Of a DNA stretch of 64,000 nt, positions 7,605-15,600 are shown piece by piece. This stretch comes from Mucilaginibacter phenanthrenivorans (GTDB taxonomy: Bacteria; Bacteroidota; Bacteroidia; Sphingobacteriales; Sphingobacteriaceae). Positions within the stretch are counted from its first letter, which is position 1. Every line of letters begins with the position of its first letter. The position numbers and the translations under genes were made by a program. Below the pieces are notes generated by a model. The model worked only from the letters and a program-made list of their open reading frames with translations. It did not search any database and had not been told where the DNA came from. Location of the stretch: positions 310,001 to 374,000 of the forward strand of contig NZ_JAHVAP010000007.1 in the NCBI RefSeq assembly GCF_024721155.1, written 5' to 3'.

Positions 7605-7664
7605 TGAATTGGTGAGTTGGTGGTTGAATTTTATAATTCAATAAATCACTAACTCGCTAATTCA
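7605..7664 (+). repeat. Intergenic palindrome, family 1 (TGAATTGGTGAGTTGG type)
   Basis: Between tRNA-Tyr and tRNA-Gly. Bases 7605-7623 pair with 7646-7664 over 19 positions without a mismatch if G-U is allowed (four G-U). Bases 7624-7630 pair exactly with 7635-7641, leaving a four-base loop and a four-base bulge. The right arm TCACTAACTCGCTAATTCA recurs exactly at 16546-16564 between rpoB and rpoC. The G-U pairs are valid only for RNA of the + strand, the strand transcribed here. Confidence 0.7.
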
Positions 7665-7680
7665 CTCATTTAATTAAAAA

Positions 7681-7753
7681 GCGGAAGTAGCTCAGTTGGT
7701 AGAGCGATAGCCTTCCAAGCTATAGGTCGCGAGTTCGAACCTCGTCTTCCGCT
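7681..7753 (+). tRNA. tRNA-Gly (anticodon TCC)
   Basis: 73 bases. The acceptor is GCGGAAG with CTTCCGC, discriminator T. The anticodon stem ATAGC/GCTAT closes CTTCCAA, giving TCC for glycine. The D-arm AGCTCAGTTGGTAGAGC and T-arm GAGTTCGAACCTC are standard. Confidence 0.96.
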
Positions 7754-7760
7754 CAATGAT

Positions 7761-7876
7761 ATGTCGGATTTCGAAATTTCGATTTCGGACGTTTAAAAAA
7801 GATGGCTGGGTGCCGGGTAAATTGTTGACAAGGGTGTAAATCCGAAATTGAACATCCGAAATCCGAGATCGAAATT
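7761..7876 (+). repeat. Intergenic palindrome, family 2 (TCGGATTTCGGATGTT type)
   Basis: Between tRNA-Gly and tRNA-Thr. A left arm from 7764 (TCGGATTTCG...ATTTCGGA) faces a right arm at 7838-7866. The arms are about 29 bases, imperfect, with a loop of roughly 45 bases. The 27-base right arm (7838-7864) matches 10252-10278 (nusG-rplK gap) at 26 of 27 positions, so these are copies of one element. Confidence 0.65.
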
Positions 7877-7877
7877 A

Positions 7878-7949
<72 letters not shown>

Positions 7950-8021
7950 CAATATTATAATAAGCATATAATAGAATACATTTTTAAGTATAAATTAACC
8001 TACAAATAATTAAATATAATC

Positions 8022-9209
8022 ATGGCAAAAGAAAAGTTTGACCGCAGTAAACCGCACTTAAACATCGGTACAATCGGTCACGTTGACCACGGTAAAACAA
8101 CCCTTACCGCAGCTATCACTAAAGTATTAGCTGATAAAGGCTTGTCAGAAGCTCGTTCATTTGATTCAATTGACTCAGCTCCTGAAGAAAAAGAACGTGG
8201 TATTACTATTAACACAGCGCACGTTGAGTATTCAACTGCAAACCGTCACTATGCTCACGTAGATTGTCCGGGTCACGCTGACTATGTAAAAAACATGGTT
8301 ACAGGTGCTGCACAAATGGACGGTGCGATTATAGTAGTGGCTGCAACAGATGGTCCGATGCCACAAACTCGCGAACACATCCTGTTAGCACGCCAGGTAG
8401 GTGTACCTTCATTAGTTGTATTCATGAACAAAGTGGATATGGTTGATGATCCTGAGTTATTAGAATTAGTTGAAATGGAAATCCGCGAATTATTATCATT
8501 CTATGATTTCCCTGGTGATGATATTCCTGTTATTCAAGGTTCTGCACTTGGTGGCTTAAATAACGATCCGAAATGGGTTGAAAAAATTATGGAATTAATG
8601 GATGCTGTTGATAGCTACATTCCAATTCCTCCTCGTTTAACTGATCTTCCATTCTTGATGCCTGTTGAAGACGTATTCTCGATCACTGGTCGTGGTACTG
8701 TTGCAACTGGTCGTATCGAGCGTGGTGTAATTAACTCAGGCGAGCAAGTTGACATCCTTGGTATGGGTGCTGAAAACTTAAAATCAACTGTAACTGGTGT
8801 TGAAATGTTCCGCAAGATCCTTGATCGTGGCGAAGCAGGTGACAACGTAGGTTTATTATTACGTGGTATTGAAAAAACTGATATCCGTCGTGGTATGGTT
8901 ATTTGCAAACCAGGTTCTGTAAACCCGCACACTGATTTTAAAGCAGAAGTTTACGTATTATCAAAAGCAGAAGGTGGCCGTCACACTCCATTCTTCAACA
9001 AATACCGTCCGCAATTCTATTTCCGTACAACTGACGTAACCGGTGAGATTTCATTGGCTGAAGGTGTAGAAATGGTTATGCCAGGTGATAACGTTACCAT
9101 CACTGTAAAGCTGATCAACGCTATCGCAATGGAAAAAGGCTTACGTTTCGCTATCCGTGAAGGTGGCAGAACAGTAGGTGCCGGCCAGGTAACTGAAATA
9201 TTGAAATAA
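8022..9209 (+). CDS. tuf: Elongation factor Tu
   Basis: 395 residues. It delivers aminoacyl-tRNA to the ribosome as a GTPase. The G1 motif GHVDHGKT (about 19-26), G3 DCPGHADY (about 81-88), and G4 NKVD (about 136-139) are intact, followed by beta-barrel domains 2 (GRGTVATGRIERG) and 3 (ending REGGRTVGAGQVTEILK). It lies in the conserved tRNA-tuf-tRNA-Trp-secE-nusG order. Codon use is strongly biased to a few codons, as expected for a highly expressed gene. No Shine-Dalgarno sequence precedes it. Confidence 0.98.
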   Translation: MAKEKFDRSKPHLNIGTIGHVDHGKTTLTAAITKVLADKGLSEARSFDSIDSAPEEKERGITINTAHVEYSTANRHYAHVDCPGHADYVKNMVTGAAQMDGAIIVVAATDGPMPQTREHILLARQVGVPSLVVFMNKVDMVDDPELLELVEMEIRELLSFYDFPGDDIPVIQGSALGGLNNDPKWVEKIMELMDAVDSYIPIPPRLTDLPFLMPVEDVFSITGRGTVATGRIERGVINSGEQVDILGMGAENLKSTVTGVEMFRKILDRGEAGDNVGLLLRGIEKTDIRRGMVICKPGSVNPHTDFKAEVYVLSKAEGGRHTPFFNKYRPQFYFRTTDVTGEISLAEGVEMVMPGDNVTITVKLINAIAMEKGLRFAIREGGRTVGAGQVTEILK

Positions 9210-9212
9210 CCA

Positions 9213-9239
9213 CTTGCTTCGCCAACAGGCGAAAACAAG
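9213..9239 (+). other. Hairpin directly after tuf
   Basis: CTTG-c-TTCGCC pairs with GGCGAA-aa-CAAG around a four-base loop AACA, starting three bases after the tuf stop. There is no T-tract, so it may stabilise the processed tuf mRNA end rather than terminate. Confidence 0.45.
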
Positions 9240-9262
9240 GTTAGGTTATGGTTAATTTAACG

Positions 9263-9294
9263 CAAAGTACTTAGCTTTTTAGCTAAGTACTTTG
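9263..9294 (+). terminator. Perfect 14-base-pair hairpin between tuf and tRNA-Trp
   Basis: CAAAGTACTTAGCT (9263-9276) pairs exactly with AGCTAAGTACTTTG (9281-9294) around TTTT. The following bases TTAATAAATAAAC hold no real T-run. It could be a weak or conditional terminator or a processing site ahead of tRNA-Trp. Confidence 0.5.
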
Positions 9295-9332
9295 TTAATA
9301 AATAAACACCCTTTGGAGAATAGGGGTTACAT

Positions 9333-9403
9333 ACGGGAATAGTTCAATGGTAGAATAGAGGTCTCCAAAACCTTTGATCAGGGTTCGAATCCTTGTTCCC
9401 GTG
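9333..9403 (+). tRNA. tRNA-Trp (anticodon CCA)
   Basis: 71 bases. The acceptor is ACGGGAA with TTCCCGT, discriminator G. The anticodon stem GAGGT/ACCTT closes CTCCAAA, giving CCA for tryptophan. The D-arm is AGTTCAATGGTAGAAT and the T-arm GGGTTCGAATCC. Its place between tuf and secE is conserved across bacteria of this group. Confidence 0.95.
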
Positions 9404-9422
9404 CATAACACAGTAAATAAAA

Positions 9423-9617
9423 ATGGCTAACGTATCCGAATATATTAAGGAATCTTACATAGAGTTAACCCAAAAGGTAACCTGGCCAACCTGGAGAGAT
9501 CTGCAAAACAGCTCAATCCTGGTATTGGTTGCGGCGCTTATCATTGCGTTAATTATATTGTTGATGGATCAGAGCATACACTTTTTGCTTGATCAGTTTT
9601 ATAAATCACTAACCTAA
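9423..9617 (+). CDS. secE: Preprotein translocase subunit SecE
   Basis: 64 residues. An amphipathic N-terminal helix (YIKESYIELTQKVTWPTW) with the conserved KVTWP signature is followed by one membrane segment (about 31-50, ILVLVAALIIALIILLMD). SecE clamps the SecY channel. This is the short single-helix form usual outside enterobacteria. It starts 19 bases after tRNA-Trp and ends 16 bases before nusG. Confidence 0.95.
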   Translation: MANVSEYIKESYIELTQKVTWPTWRDLQNSSILVLVAALIIALIILLMDQSIHFLLDQFYKSLT

Positions 9618-9633
9618 TATATAGTATAAACAG

Positions 9634-10176
9634 ATGAGTGATCAGTTAAAATGGTATGTGGTACGGGCTATAAGCGGCAAAGAAAAGAAGGTTAAGCAAT
9701 ATATTGACGCTGAAATCAGCCGTTTGGGTATTACACACCTGGTTCCCCAGGTATTGATCCCAACAGAAAAATACTACCAGATGCGCGACGGTAAGAAAAT
9801 TGCAAAAGAACGCAATATTCTTCCGGGTTACGTGTTGATGGAAGCTCAGCTTGATGCCGAAATTGAGCACATTATTAAGAACATAAATAGTGTTATAGGA
9901 TTTTTAGGCGATAAGGCGGGTAATGCCATCCCGATGCGCCCTTCTGAAGTTAGCCGTATTTTAGGTAAGGTTGACGAAATGACAGCACAGGGTGAAACCA
10001 TGAATGTGCCTTATTATATAGGTGAGGGTGTTAAAGTGATGGACGGACCTTTCAACGGATTTAGCGGGGTGATTGAAGAGGTTAATGAAGAAAAGAAAAA
10101 ACTAAAGGTAATGGTAAAGATTTTCGGGCGCCGTACGCCGCTCGAATTGAATTACATGCAGGTAGAGAAAGAGTAA
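9634..10176 (+). CDS. nusG: Transcription termination/antitermination factor NusG
   Basis: 180 residues. The NGN domain (LKWYVVRAISGKEKKVKQYI to about residue 120) binds the RNA polymerase clamp. The C-terminal KOW domain contains GEGVKVMDGPFNGFSGVIEE and ends GRRTPLELNYMQVEK. It suppresses pausing and couples transcription to translation. It lies between secE and the L11 gene as in most bacteria, but the 174-base gap to rplK is long and holds a palindromic element. Confidence 0.97.
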   Translation: MSDQLKWYVVRAISGKEKKVKQYIDAEISRLGITHLVPQVLIPTEKYYQMRDGKKIAKERNILPGYVLMEAQLDAEIEHIIKNINSVIGFLGDKAGNAIPMRPSEVSRILGKVDEMTAQGETMNVPYYIGEGVKVMDGPFNGFSGVIEEVNEEKKKLKVMVKIFGRRTPLELNYMQVEKE

Positions 10177-10180
10177 AAGA

Positions 10181-10286
10181 ATTTCGGATGTCGGATTTTC
10201 GATGTCGGAAATTTTAAATATAAAATATTAGATTTTGTTTTAAAAGGTGATAAATCCGAAATGGAACATCCGAAATCCAAAATCAT
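10181..10286 (+). repeat. Intergenic palindrome, family 2, second copy
   Basis: Between nusG and rplK. The left arm 10186-10214 (GGATGTCGGATTTTCGATGT...) faces the right arm 10252-10278, about 27 bases with four or five mismatches and an AT-rich loop. The right arm is 26/27 identical to 7838-7864. Confidence 0.65.
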
Positions 10287-10350
10287 CAAAATCTTAAATG
10301 TTACTTAGCTTCCACTTACTAACATTGAGTTACAAATTAAATAAATAAAA

Positions 10351-10791
10351 ATGGCAAAAGAAGTCGGTGCAATGGTAAAGCTACAGGTAAAGGGCGGCGC
10401 TGCAAATCCATCTCCTCCAATTGGCCCTGCATTGGGTGCAAAAGGTGTGAACATTATGGAGTTTTGCAAGCAGTTCAATGCACGCACCCAGGATAAAGCT
10501 GGAAAAGTGTTGCCTGTTTTGATTACTGTTTATGTTGACAAATCTTTCGAATTTATCATCAAAACCCCTCCTGTTGCAATCCAGTTATTGGAAGCAACCG
10601 GTTTAAAAAGTGGTTCGGCTGAACCCAACCGTAAAAAGGTAGCCAGTGTAAACTGGGGCCAGGTTGAGACTATAGCCAAGGATAAAATGGTAGATCTGAA
10701 TGCATTTACTGTAGAATCAGCCATGAAAATGGTGGCAGGTACTGCCCGTAGTATGGGAATAACCGTATCAGGTACGGCTCCCTGGAATTAA
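10351..10791 (+). CDS. rplK: 50S ribosomal protein L11
   Basis: 146 residues. The N-terminal domain holds the proline-rich helix region SPPIGPALGAKGVNIMEFCK that contacts the GTPase-associated centre. The C-terminal RNA-binding domain ends VAGTARSMGITVSG. L11 forms the stalk base with 23S rRNA and is needed for RelA activation. First ribosomal gene after nusG; 27 bases separate it from rplA. Confidence 0.97.
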   Translation: MAKEVGAMVKLQVKGGAANPSPPIGPALGAKGVNIMEFCKQFNARTQDKAGKVLPVLITVYVDKSFEFIIKTPPVAIQLLEATGLKSGSAEPNRKKVASVNWGQVETIAKDKMVDLNAFTVESAMKMVAGTARSMGITVSGTAPWN

Positions 10792-10818
10792 TTAATTTAT
10801 ACAAATCAGTTTAAGACA

Positions 10819-11517
10819 GTGGCTAGATTAACAAAAAATCAAAAAGTGGCAGTGTCCAAAATTGAGGCAAACAAAGCGTATTCCTTACAGGATGCAACAT
10901 CTTTGGTAAAAGATATTACTAATACCAAATTTGATTCATCTGTTGATATTGATGTTCGTTTAGGTGTTGACCCGCGTAAAGCCAATCAAATGGTACGTGG
11001 TATCGCAACCTTACCTCATGGAACCGGCAAAACTGTACGTGTATTGGTGCTTTGTACTCCTGATAAGGAACAAGAAGCAAAGGATGCAGGTGCGGATTAT
11101 GTAGGTTTGGATGATTATATTGCCAAAATTGAAGGTGGATGGACTGACGTTGATATCATTATCACTATGCCTAGTGTTATGGCAAAGGTAGGTCGTTTAG
11201 GTCGTATTTTAGGCCCGCGTAACCTTATGCCAAACCCTAAATCAGGAACAGTAACTCCAGAAGTTGGAAAAGCTGTAACTGATGTAAAAGGTGGTAAGAT
11301 CGACTTCAAGGTTGATAAGACCGGTATCATCCATGCCTCAATAGGAAAAGTATCTTTCCCTGCTGATAAAATTTATGAAAATGCTTTGGAAGTATTGCAA
11401 ACCATTTCAAAATTAAAGCCTTCAGCAGCAAAAGGAACATATTTTAAGAGTATTCATATCTCTTCAACAATGTCACCTGGAATTGAAATTGAAACCAAAA
11501 CAGTAGCGGGGATCTAA
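10819..11517 (+). CDS. rplA: 50S ribosomal protein L1
   Basis: 232 residues starting at GTG 10819. L1 forms the mobile L1 stalk that handles E-site tRNA. Diagnostic segments are VDIDVRLGVDPRKANQMVRG, LPHGTGKTVRVLVLC, GRLGRILGPRNLMPNPKSG and the C-terminal HISSTMSPGIEIE. In other bacteria L1 represses its own operon by binding the rplK leader mRNA; no such site was identified here. It is separated from rplJ by three bases. Confidence 0.97.
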   Translation: MARLTKNQKVAVSKIEANKAYSLQDATSLVKDITNTKFDSSVDIDVRLGVDPRKANQMVRGIATLPHGTGKTVRVLVLCTPDKEQEAKDAGADYVGLDDYIAKIEGGWTDVDIIITMPSVMAKVGRLGRILGPRNLMPNPKSGTVTPEVGKAVTDVKGGKIDFKVDKTGIIHASIGKVSFPADKIYENALEVLQTISKLKPSAAKGTYFKSIHISSTMSPGIEIETKTVAGI

Positions 11518-11520
11518 ATC

Positions 11521-12039
11521 ATGAATAAAGAAGAAAAACACGAATTAGTAATCGCCCTTACTGAGCAAATGAAAGAGTACGGTAATTTTTATATCACCGA
11601 TACTTCAAATTTGACGGTTGCAAAAATCAATGACATTCGCCGTAAATGTTTCGAAAGCGACATTACAATGAAAGTAGCAAAAAATAGCCTTATTCAAAAA
11701 GCTATGGAAGCTGCCGGTGACGATTATACCGAAATGTTTGACGTTTTGAAAGGTTCTTCATCAATTCTTTTCTCAAAATCAGCAACTGCTCCGGCAAAGC
11801 TGATCAAGCAGTTAAGGAAAAAAGGTGAAAAACCAATTTTAAAAGCAGCTTACATTGATTCATCAATATTTATTGGTGATAACCAGATCGATACTTTGAT
11901 TGCATTGAAATCAAAAGAGCAACTGGTTGGAGAGATCATTGGATTATTGCAATCACCAGCCAAGAATGTTATTTCTGCACTGCAATCAGGCGGAAACATC
12001 CTTGCGGGCGTTGTAAAAACATTACAGGAAAGAGGTTAA
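11521..12039 (+). CDS. rplJ: 50S ribosomal protein L10
   Basis: 172 residues. L10 anchors L7/L12 dimers to the 23S rRNA stalk base. The N-terminal RNA-binding domain starts NKEEKHELVIALTEQMKEYG and includes AKNSLIQKAME. The C-terminal helix that binds L12 dimers contains LLQSPAKNVISALQSG. It starts three bases after rplA and lies 59 bases ahead of rplL. Confidence 0.97.
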   Translation: MNKEEKHELVIALTEQMKEYGNFYITDTSNLTVAKINDIRRKCFESDITMKVAKNSLIQKAMEAAGDDYTEMFDVLKGSSSILFSKSATAPAKLIKQLRKKGEKPILKAAYIDSSIFIGDNQIDTLIALKSKEQLVGEIIGLLQSPAKNVISALQSGGNILAGVVKTLQERG

Positions 12040-12098
12040 CCGAACACCTTAAAGTTCGATATTAAACAAAAAGCATTAAAAGTAAAATTTAAAATAAA

Positions 12099-12482
12099 AT
12101 GGCGGATTTAAAAGCGTTTGCTGAACAGTTGGTAAACTTAACAGTAAAGGAAGTAAACGAATTAGCTCAGATCTTAAAAGACGAGTATGGTATTGAGCCT
12201 GCTGCTGCAGCTGTTGCTGTTGCTGCTGCTCCTGCTGGTGGCGATGACGCCCCTGCTGCTGAAGCTGTTCAAACAGCATTTGACGTTATCCTGAAAGAAG
12301 CAGGTGGCGCTAAATTAGCAGTTGTAAAATTAGTAAAAGACTTAACCGGCCTTGGTTTGAAAGAAGCTAAAGACTTAGTTGATGGTGCACCTAAAGAAGT
12401 AAAAACTGGTGTTACTAAAGAAGAAGCTGAATCTCTGAAAAAACAATTAGAAGAAGCCGGAGCAGTAGTTGAGGTTAAATAA
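12099..12482 (+). CDS. rplL: 50S ribosomal protein L7/L12
   Basis: 127 residues. The N-terminal dimerisation helices (about 1-35) are followed by an alanine-rich hinge (about 37-55) and the C-terminal factor-binding domain with FDVILKEAGGAKLAVVKLVK and GLGLKEAKDLVDGAPKEVK. It recruits elongation factors to the ribosome. A strong hairpin lies between it and rpoB. Confidence 0.98.
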   Translation: MADLKAFAEQLVNLTVKEVNELAQILKDEYGIEPAAAAVAVAAAPAGGDDAPAAEAVQTAFDVILKEAGGAKLAVVKLVKDLTGLGLKEAKDLVDGAPKEVKTGVTKEEAESLKKQLEEAGAVVEVK

Positions 12483-12500
12483 GTTAACCCATACCAATAT

Positions 12501-12539
12501 AGCATCAGACTCCGACCTTTTTGGTCGGGGTCTATTGCT
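12501..12539 (+). terminator. Attenuator-like hairpin between rplL and rpoB
   Basis: AGACTCCGACC pairs with GGTCGGGGTCT (11 base pairs, one G-U) around TTTTT, and AGCA/TGCT extends the stem after a two-by-two internal loop. Only a weak T-rich stretch follows. It is well placed to lower rpoBC transcription relative to ribosomal proteins, as the rplL-rpoB attenuator does in E. coli. Confidence 0.65.
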
Positions 12540-12650
12540 GTTTATATAGTTCAGGTTATTGTTAATTGGTTATACCTGGTAATAATCTGAATCTCAGCAT
12601 CTACCGAAAACACCTACATCAGTTTATTAATAAACTAAAATTTTATTCCC

Positions 12651-15600
12651 TTGGCAAACAAAATTAATCAAAGAGTAAATTTTGCAACCAGCAGAAAGGT
12701 ATTGGATTATCCCGATTTCCTTGATGTGCAATTGCAATCTTTCCAGGAATTTTTTCAATTGGAAACTACCTCAGACAACCGCTATAAAGAAGGTTTGTTT
12801 AAAGTGTTTGCTGAAAATTTTCCTATCTCCGATTCAAGAAACATCTTCGTATTAGAGTTTCTTGATTACTTTATTGATCCGCCACGTTATGATATACAAG
12901 AATGTATTGAGCGCGGATTAACTTATAGTGTGCCTTTAAAAGCCAAGCTTCGCCTGTCATGTAATGACGAGGAACACGAAGATTTTGAAACTATTGTACA
13001 AGATGTGTACCTGGGAACTATTCCCTACATGACACCTAAGGGTACCTTTGTTATCAACGGCGCTGAGCGTGTAATTGTATCACAGTTACACCGTTCACCT
13101 GGTGTGTTCTTCGGCCAAAGCCGTCATACCAACGGTACTAAATTATACTCTGCCCGTGTTATCCCTTTCAAAGGATCATGGATTGAGTTTGCTACCGACG
13201 TTAACAACGTGATGTATGCGTACATCGACCGTAAAAAGAAATTCCCGGTAACCACTTTATTGCGCGCAATTGGTTACGACTCTGATAAAGACATCTTAGA
13301 GTTGTTCGAATTAGCCGACGAGGTAAAGGTTAGCAAATCAGGCCTGAAGAAGTTCATCGGCCGTAAGCTTGCTGCAAGGGTATTGAAGAAATGGGTTGAA
13401 GACTTTGTGGACGAAGATACCGGCGAGGTTGTTTCTATCGACCGTAACGAAATCATCCTGGAACGCGAAACTGTGCTTGAAGACGATCATATCGATATGA
13501 TCATCGATGCAGGTGTAAAAACCATCATCCTGAACAAGGAAGATGCAGCTACCAGCGGCGATTATACTATTATATACAATACTTTACAGAAGGATACTTC
13601 AAACTCAGAAAAAGAAGCGGTTGAGCATATCTACCGTCAATTACGTAACGCTGAACCACCTGATGAGGAAACTGCCCGTGGTATCATCGACCGTTTGTTC
13701 TTTTCTGATAAAAGATATGACCTGGGTGATGTAGGCCGCTACCGCATCAACCGTAAATTAAAACTGTCAACCTCTGATGAGACTAAGGTTTTAACCAAGC
13801 AGGATATTATCGCGATTGTTAAATACCTGATCAAATTAATCAACTCAAAAGCTGAGGTGGATGATATTGATCACTTGTCAAACCGTCGTGTTCGTACCGT
13901 TGGCGAGCAATTGTATGCACAGTTTGGTGTTGGTTTAGCACGTATGGCCCGTACCATCCGTGAGCGTATGAACATTCGTGACAACGAGGTGTTCACACCG
14001 ACCGACCTGATCAATGCACGTACATTGTCGTCAGTTATTAACTCGTTCTTCGGAACAAACCAGCTTTCACAGTTTATGGACCAAACCAACCCACTGGCAG
14101 AGATCACGCACAAGCGTCGTCTGTCAGCCTTAGGGCCCGGTGGTCTGTCACGTGAGCGTGCAGGTTTTGAGGTTCGTGACGTACACTATACTCACTACGG
14201 CAGGTTATGTACTATTGAAACTCCGGAAGGACCGAACATTGGTTTGATCTCTTCACTTTGCGTACACGCAAAGATCAACAACTTAGGCTTTATTGAAACG
14301 CCATACAAACGTGTGGTTGACGGTAAGGTACAGGTTCAGGAAGATGTTATCTATCTTTCTGCTGAGGATGAGGATGGCAAGACAATAGGCCAGGCAAATG
14401 CCCATTATGATGATAAGGGTGTATTTGCATTACCTAAGGTAAAAGCACGTTTTGAAGGTGACTTCCCGATCATTGAGCCTGAAAGGCTTGATTTAATGGA
14501 CATCGCGCCAAACCAGATCACATCTATCGCGGCTTCATTAATTCCGTTCCTGGAACATGATGATGCTAACCGTGCATTGATGGGATCGAACATGCAGCGC
14601 CAGGCAGTGCCTTTATTGCGCCCCGAAGCTCCTATTGTTGGTACCGGTTTGGAAGGTCGTGTGGCTAAGGATTCACGTACACTGATCAACGCCGAAGGCG
14701 ATGGTGTGGTAGAATACGTTGACGCTAACGAAATCCGAATTAAATATGACCGTAATGATCTTGATCGTTTGATCTCTTTCGACGGTGATAGCAGGAGCTA
14801 CCGCTTAACCAAGTTTAAGAAAACTAACCAGAGCACTACCATGAACCTTAAGCCTATCGTTAAGAAGGGCCAGAGAGTTTCAAAGGGAGAGGTGCTTTGC
14901 GAAGGATATGCAACGCAAGCAGGTGAATTAGCATTAGGTCGTAACCTGAAGGTGGCGTTCATGCCTTGGCAGGGATATAACTTTGAGGATGCGATTGTAA
15001 TATCTGAGCGCGTAGTATCGCAGGATATATTCACTTCTCTTCACGTTGAAGAATTTGAACTTGAAGTTCGTGATACAAAACGTGGTGAGGAAGAATTAAC
15101 ACCGGATATCCCTAACGTATCAGAAGAAGCCACCAAAGACCTTGACGAAGACGGAATCATCCGTGTTGGCGCCGAGGTTAAGGAAGGTGACATCCTGATT
15201 GGTAAGATCACTCCAAAAGGTGAGTCTGACCCATCGCCGGAAGAAAAACTGTTACGTGCTATATTTGGTGATAAGGCAGGTGATGTTAAAGATGCATCAT
15301 TGAAAACTCCGCCATCTATCGCAGGTGTCGTTATTGATACAAAATTATTTAGCCGTGCTAAGAAAACTTCAAAAGCTGAAGAAAAAGCACAGTTAGAGAA
15401 ATTAGATAACAAGCATGATAAAGCAGTAAAAGATCTTAAAAATACTTTGATTGAGAAGTTATTTGAGATTGTGAACGGCAAAACATCACAAGGTGTTTAC
15501 AACGTTTACAAAGAGCTGCATGTACCTAAGGGCGTAAAATTCACCCAAAAGATTTTAGTTGAGCTTAGCTATGACAATATCAACCCAACTAAATGGACAA

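Noticed and set aside
7459..7644. ORF of 61 codons over tRNA-Tyr
   Set aside because: It reads straight through the tRNA-Tyr gene; the peptide pattern is a familiar tRNA translation artefact.
7595..7680. CRISPR-like array suggested by repeated GTGAATT words
   Set aside because: There are no regular spacers, the unit is degenerate and the whole is one palindrome; no cas genes are present.
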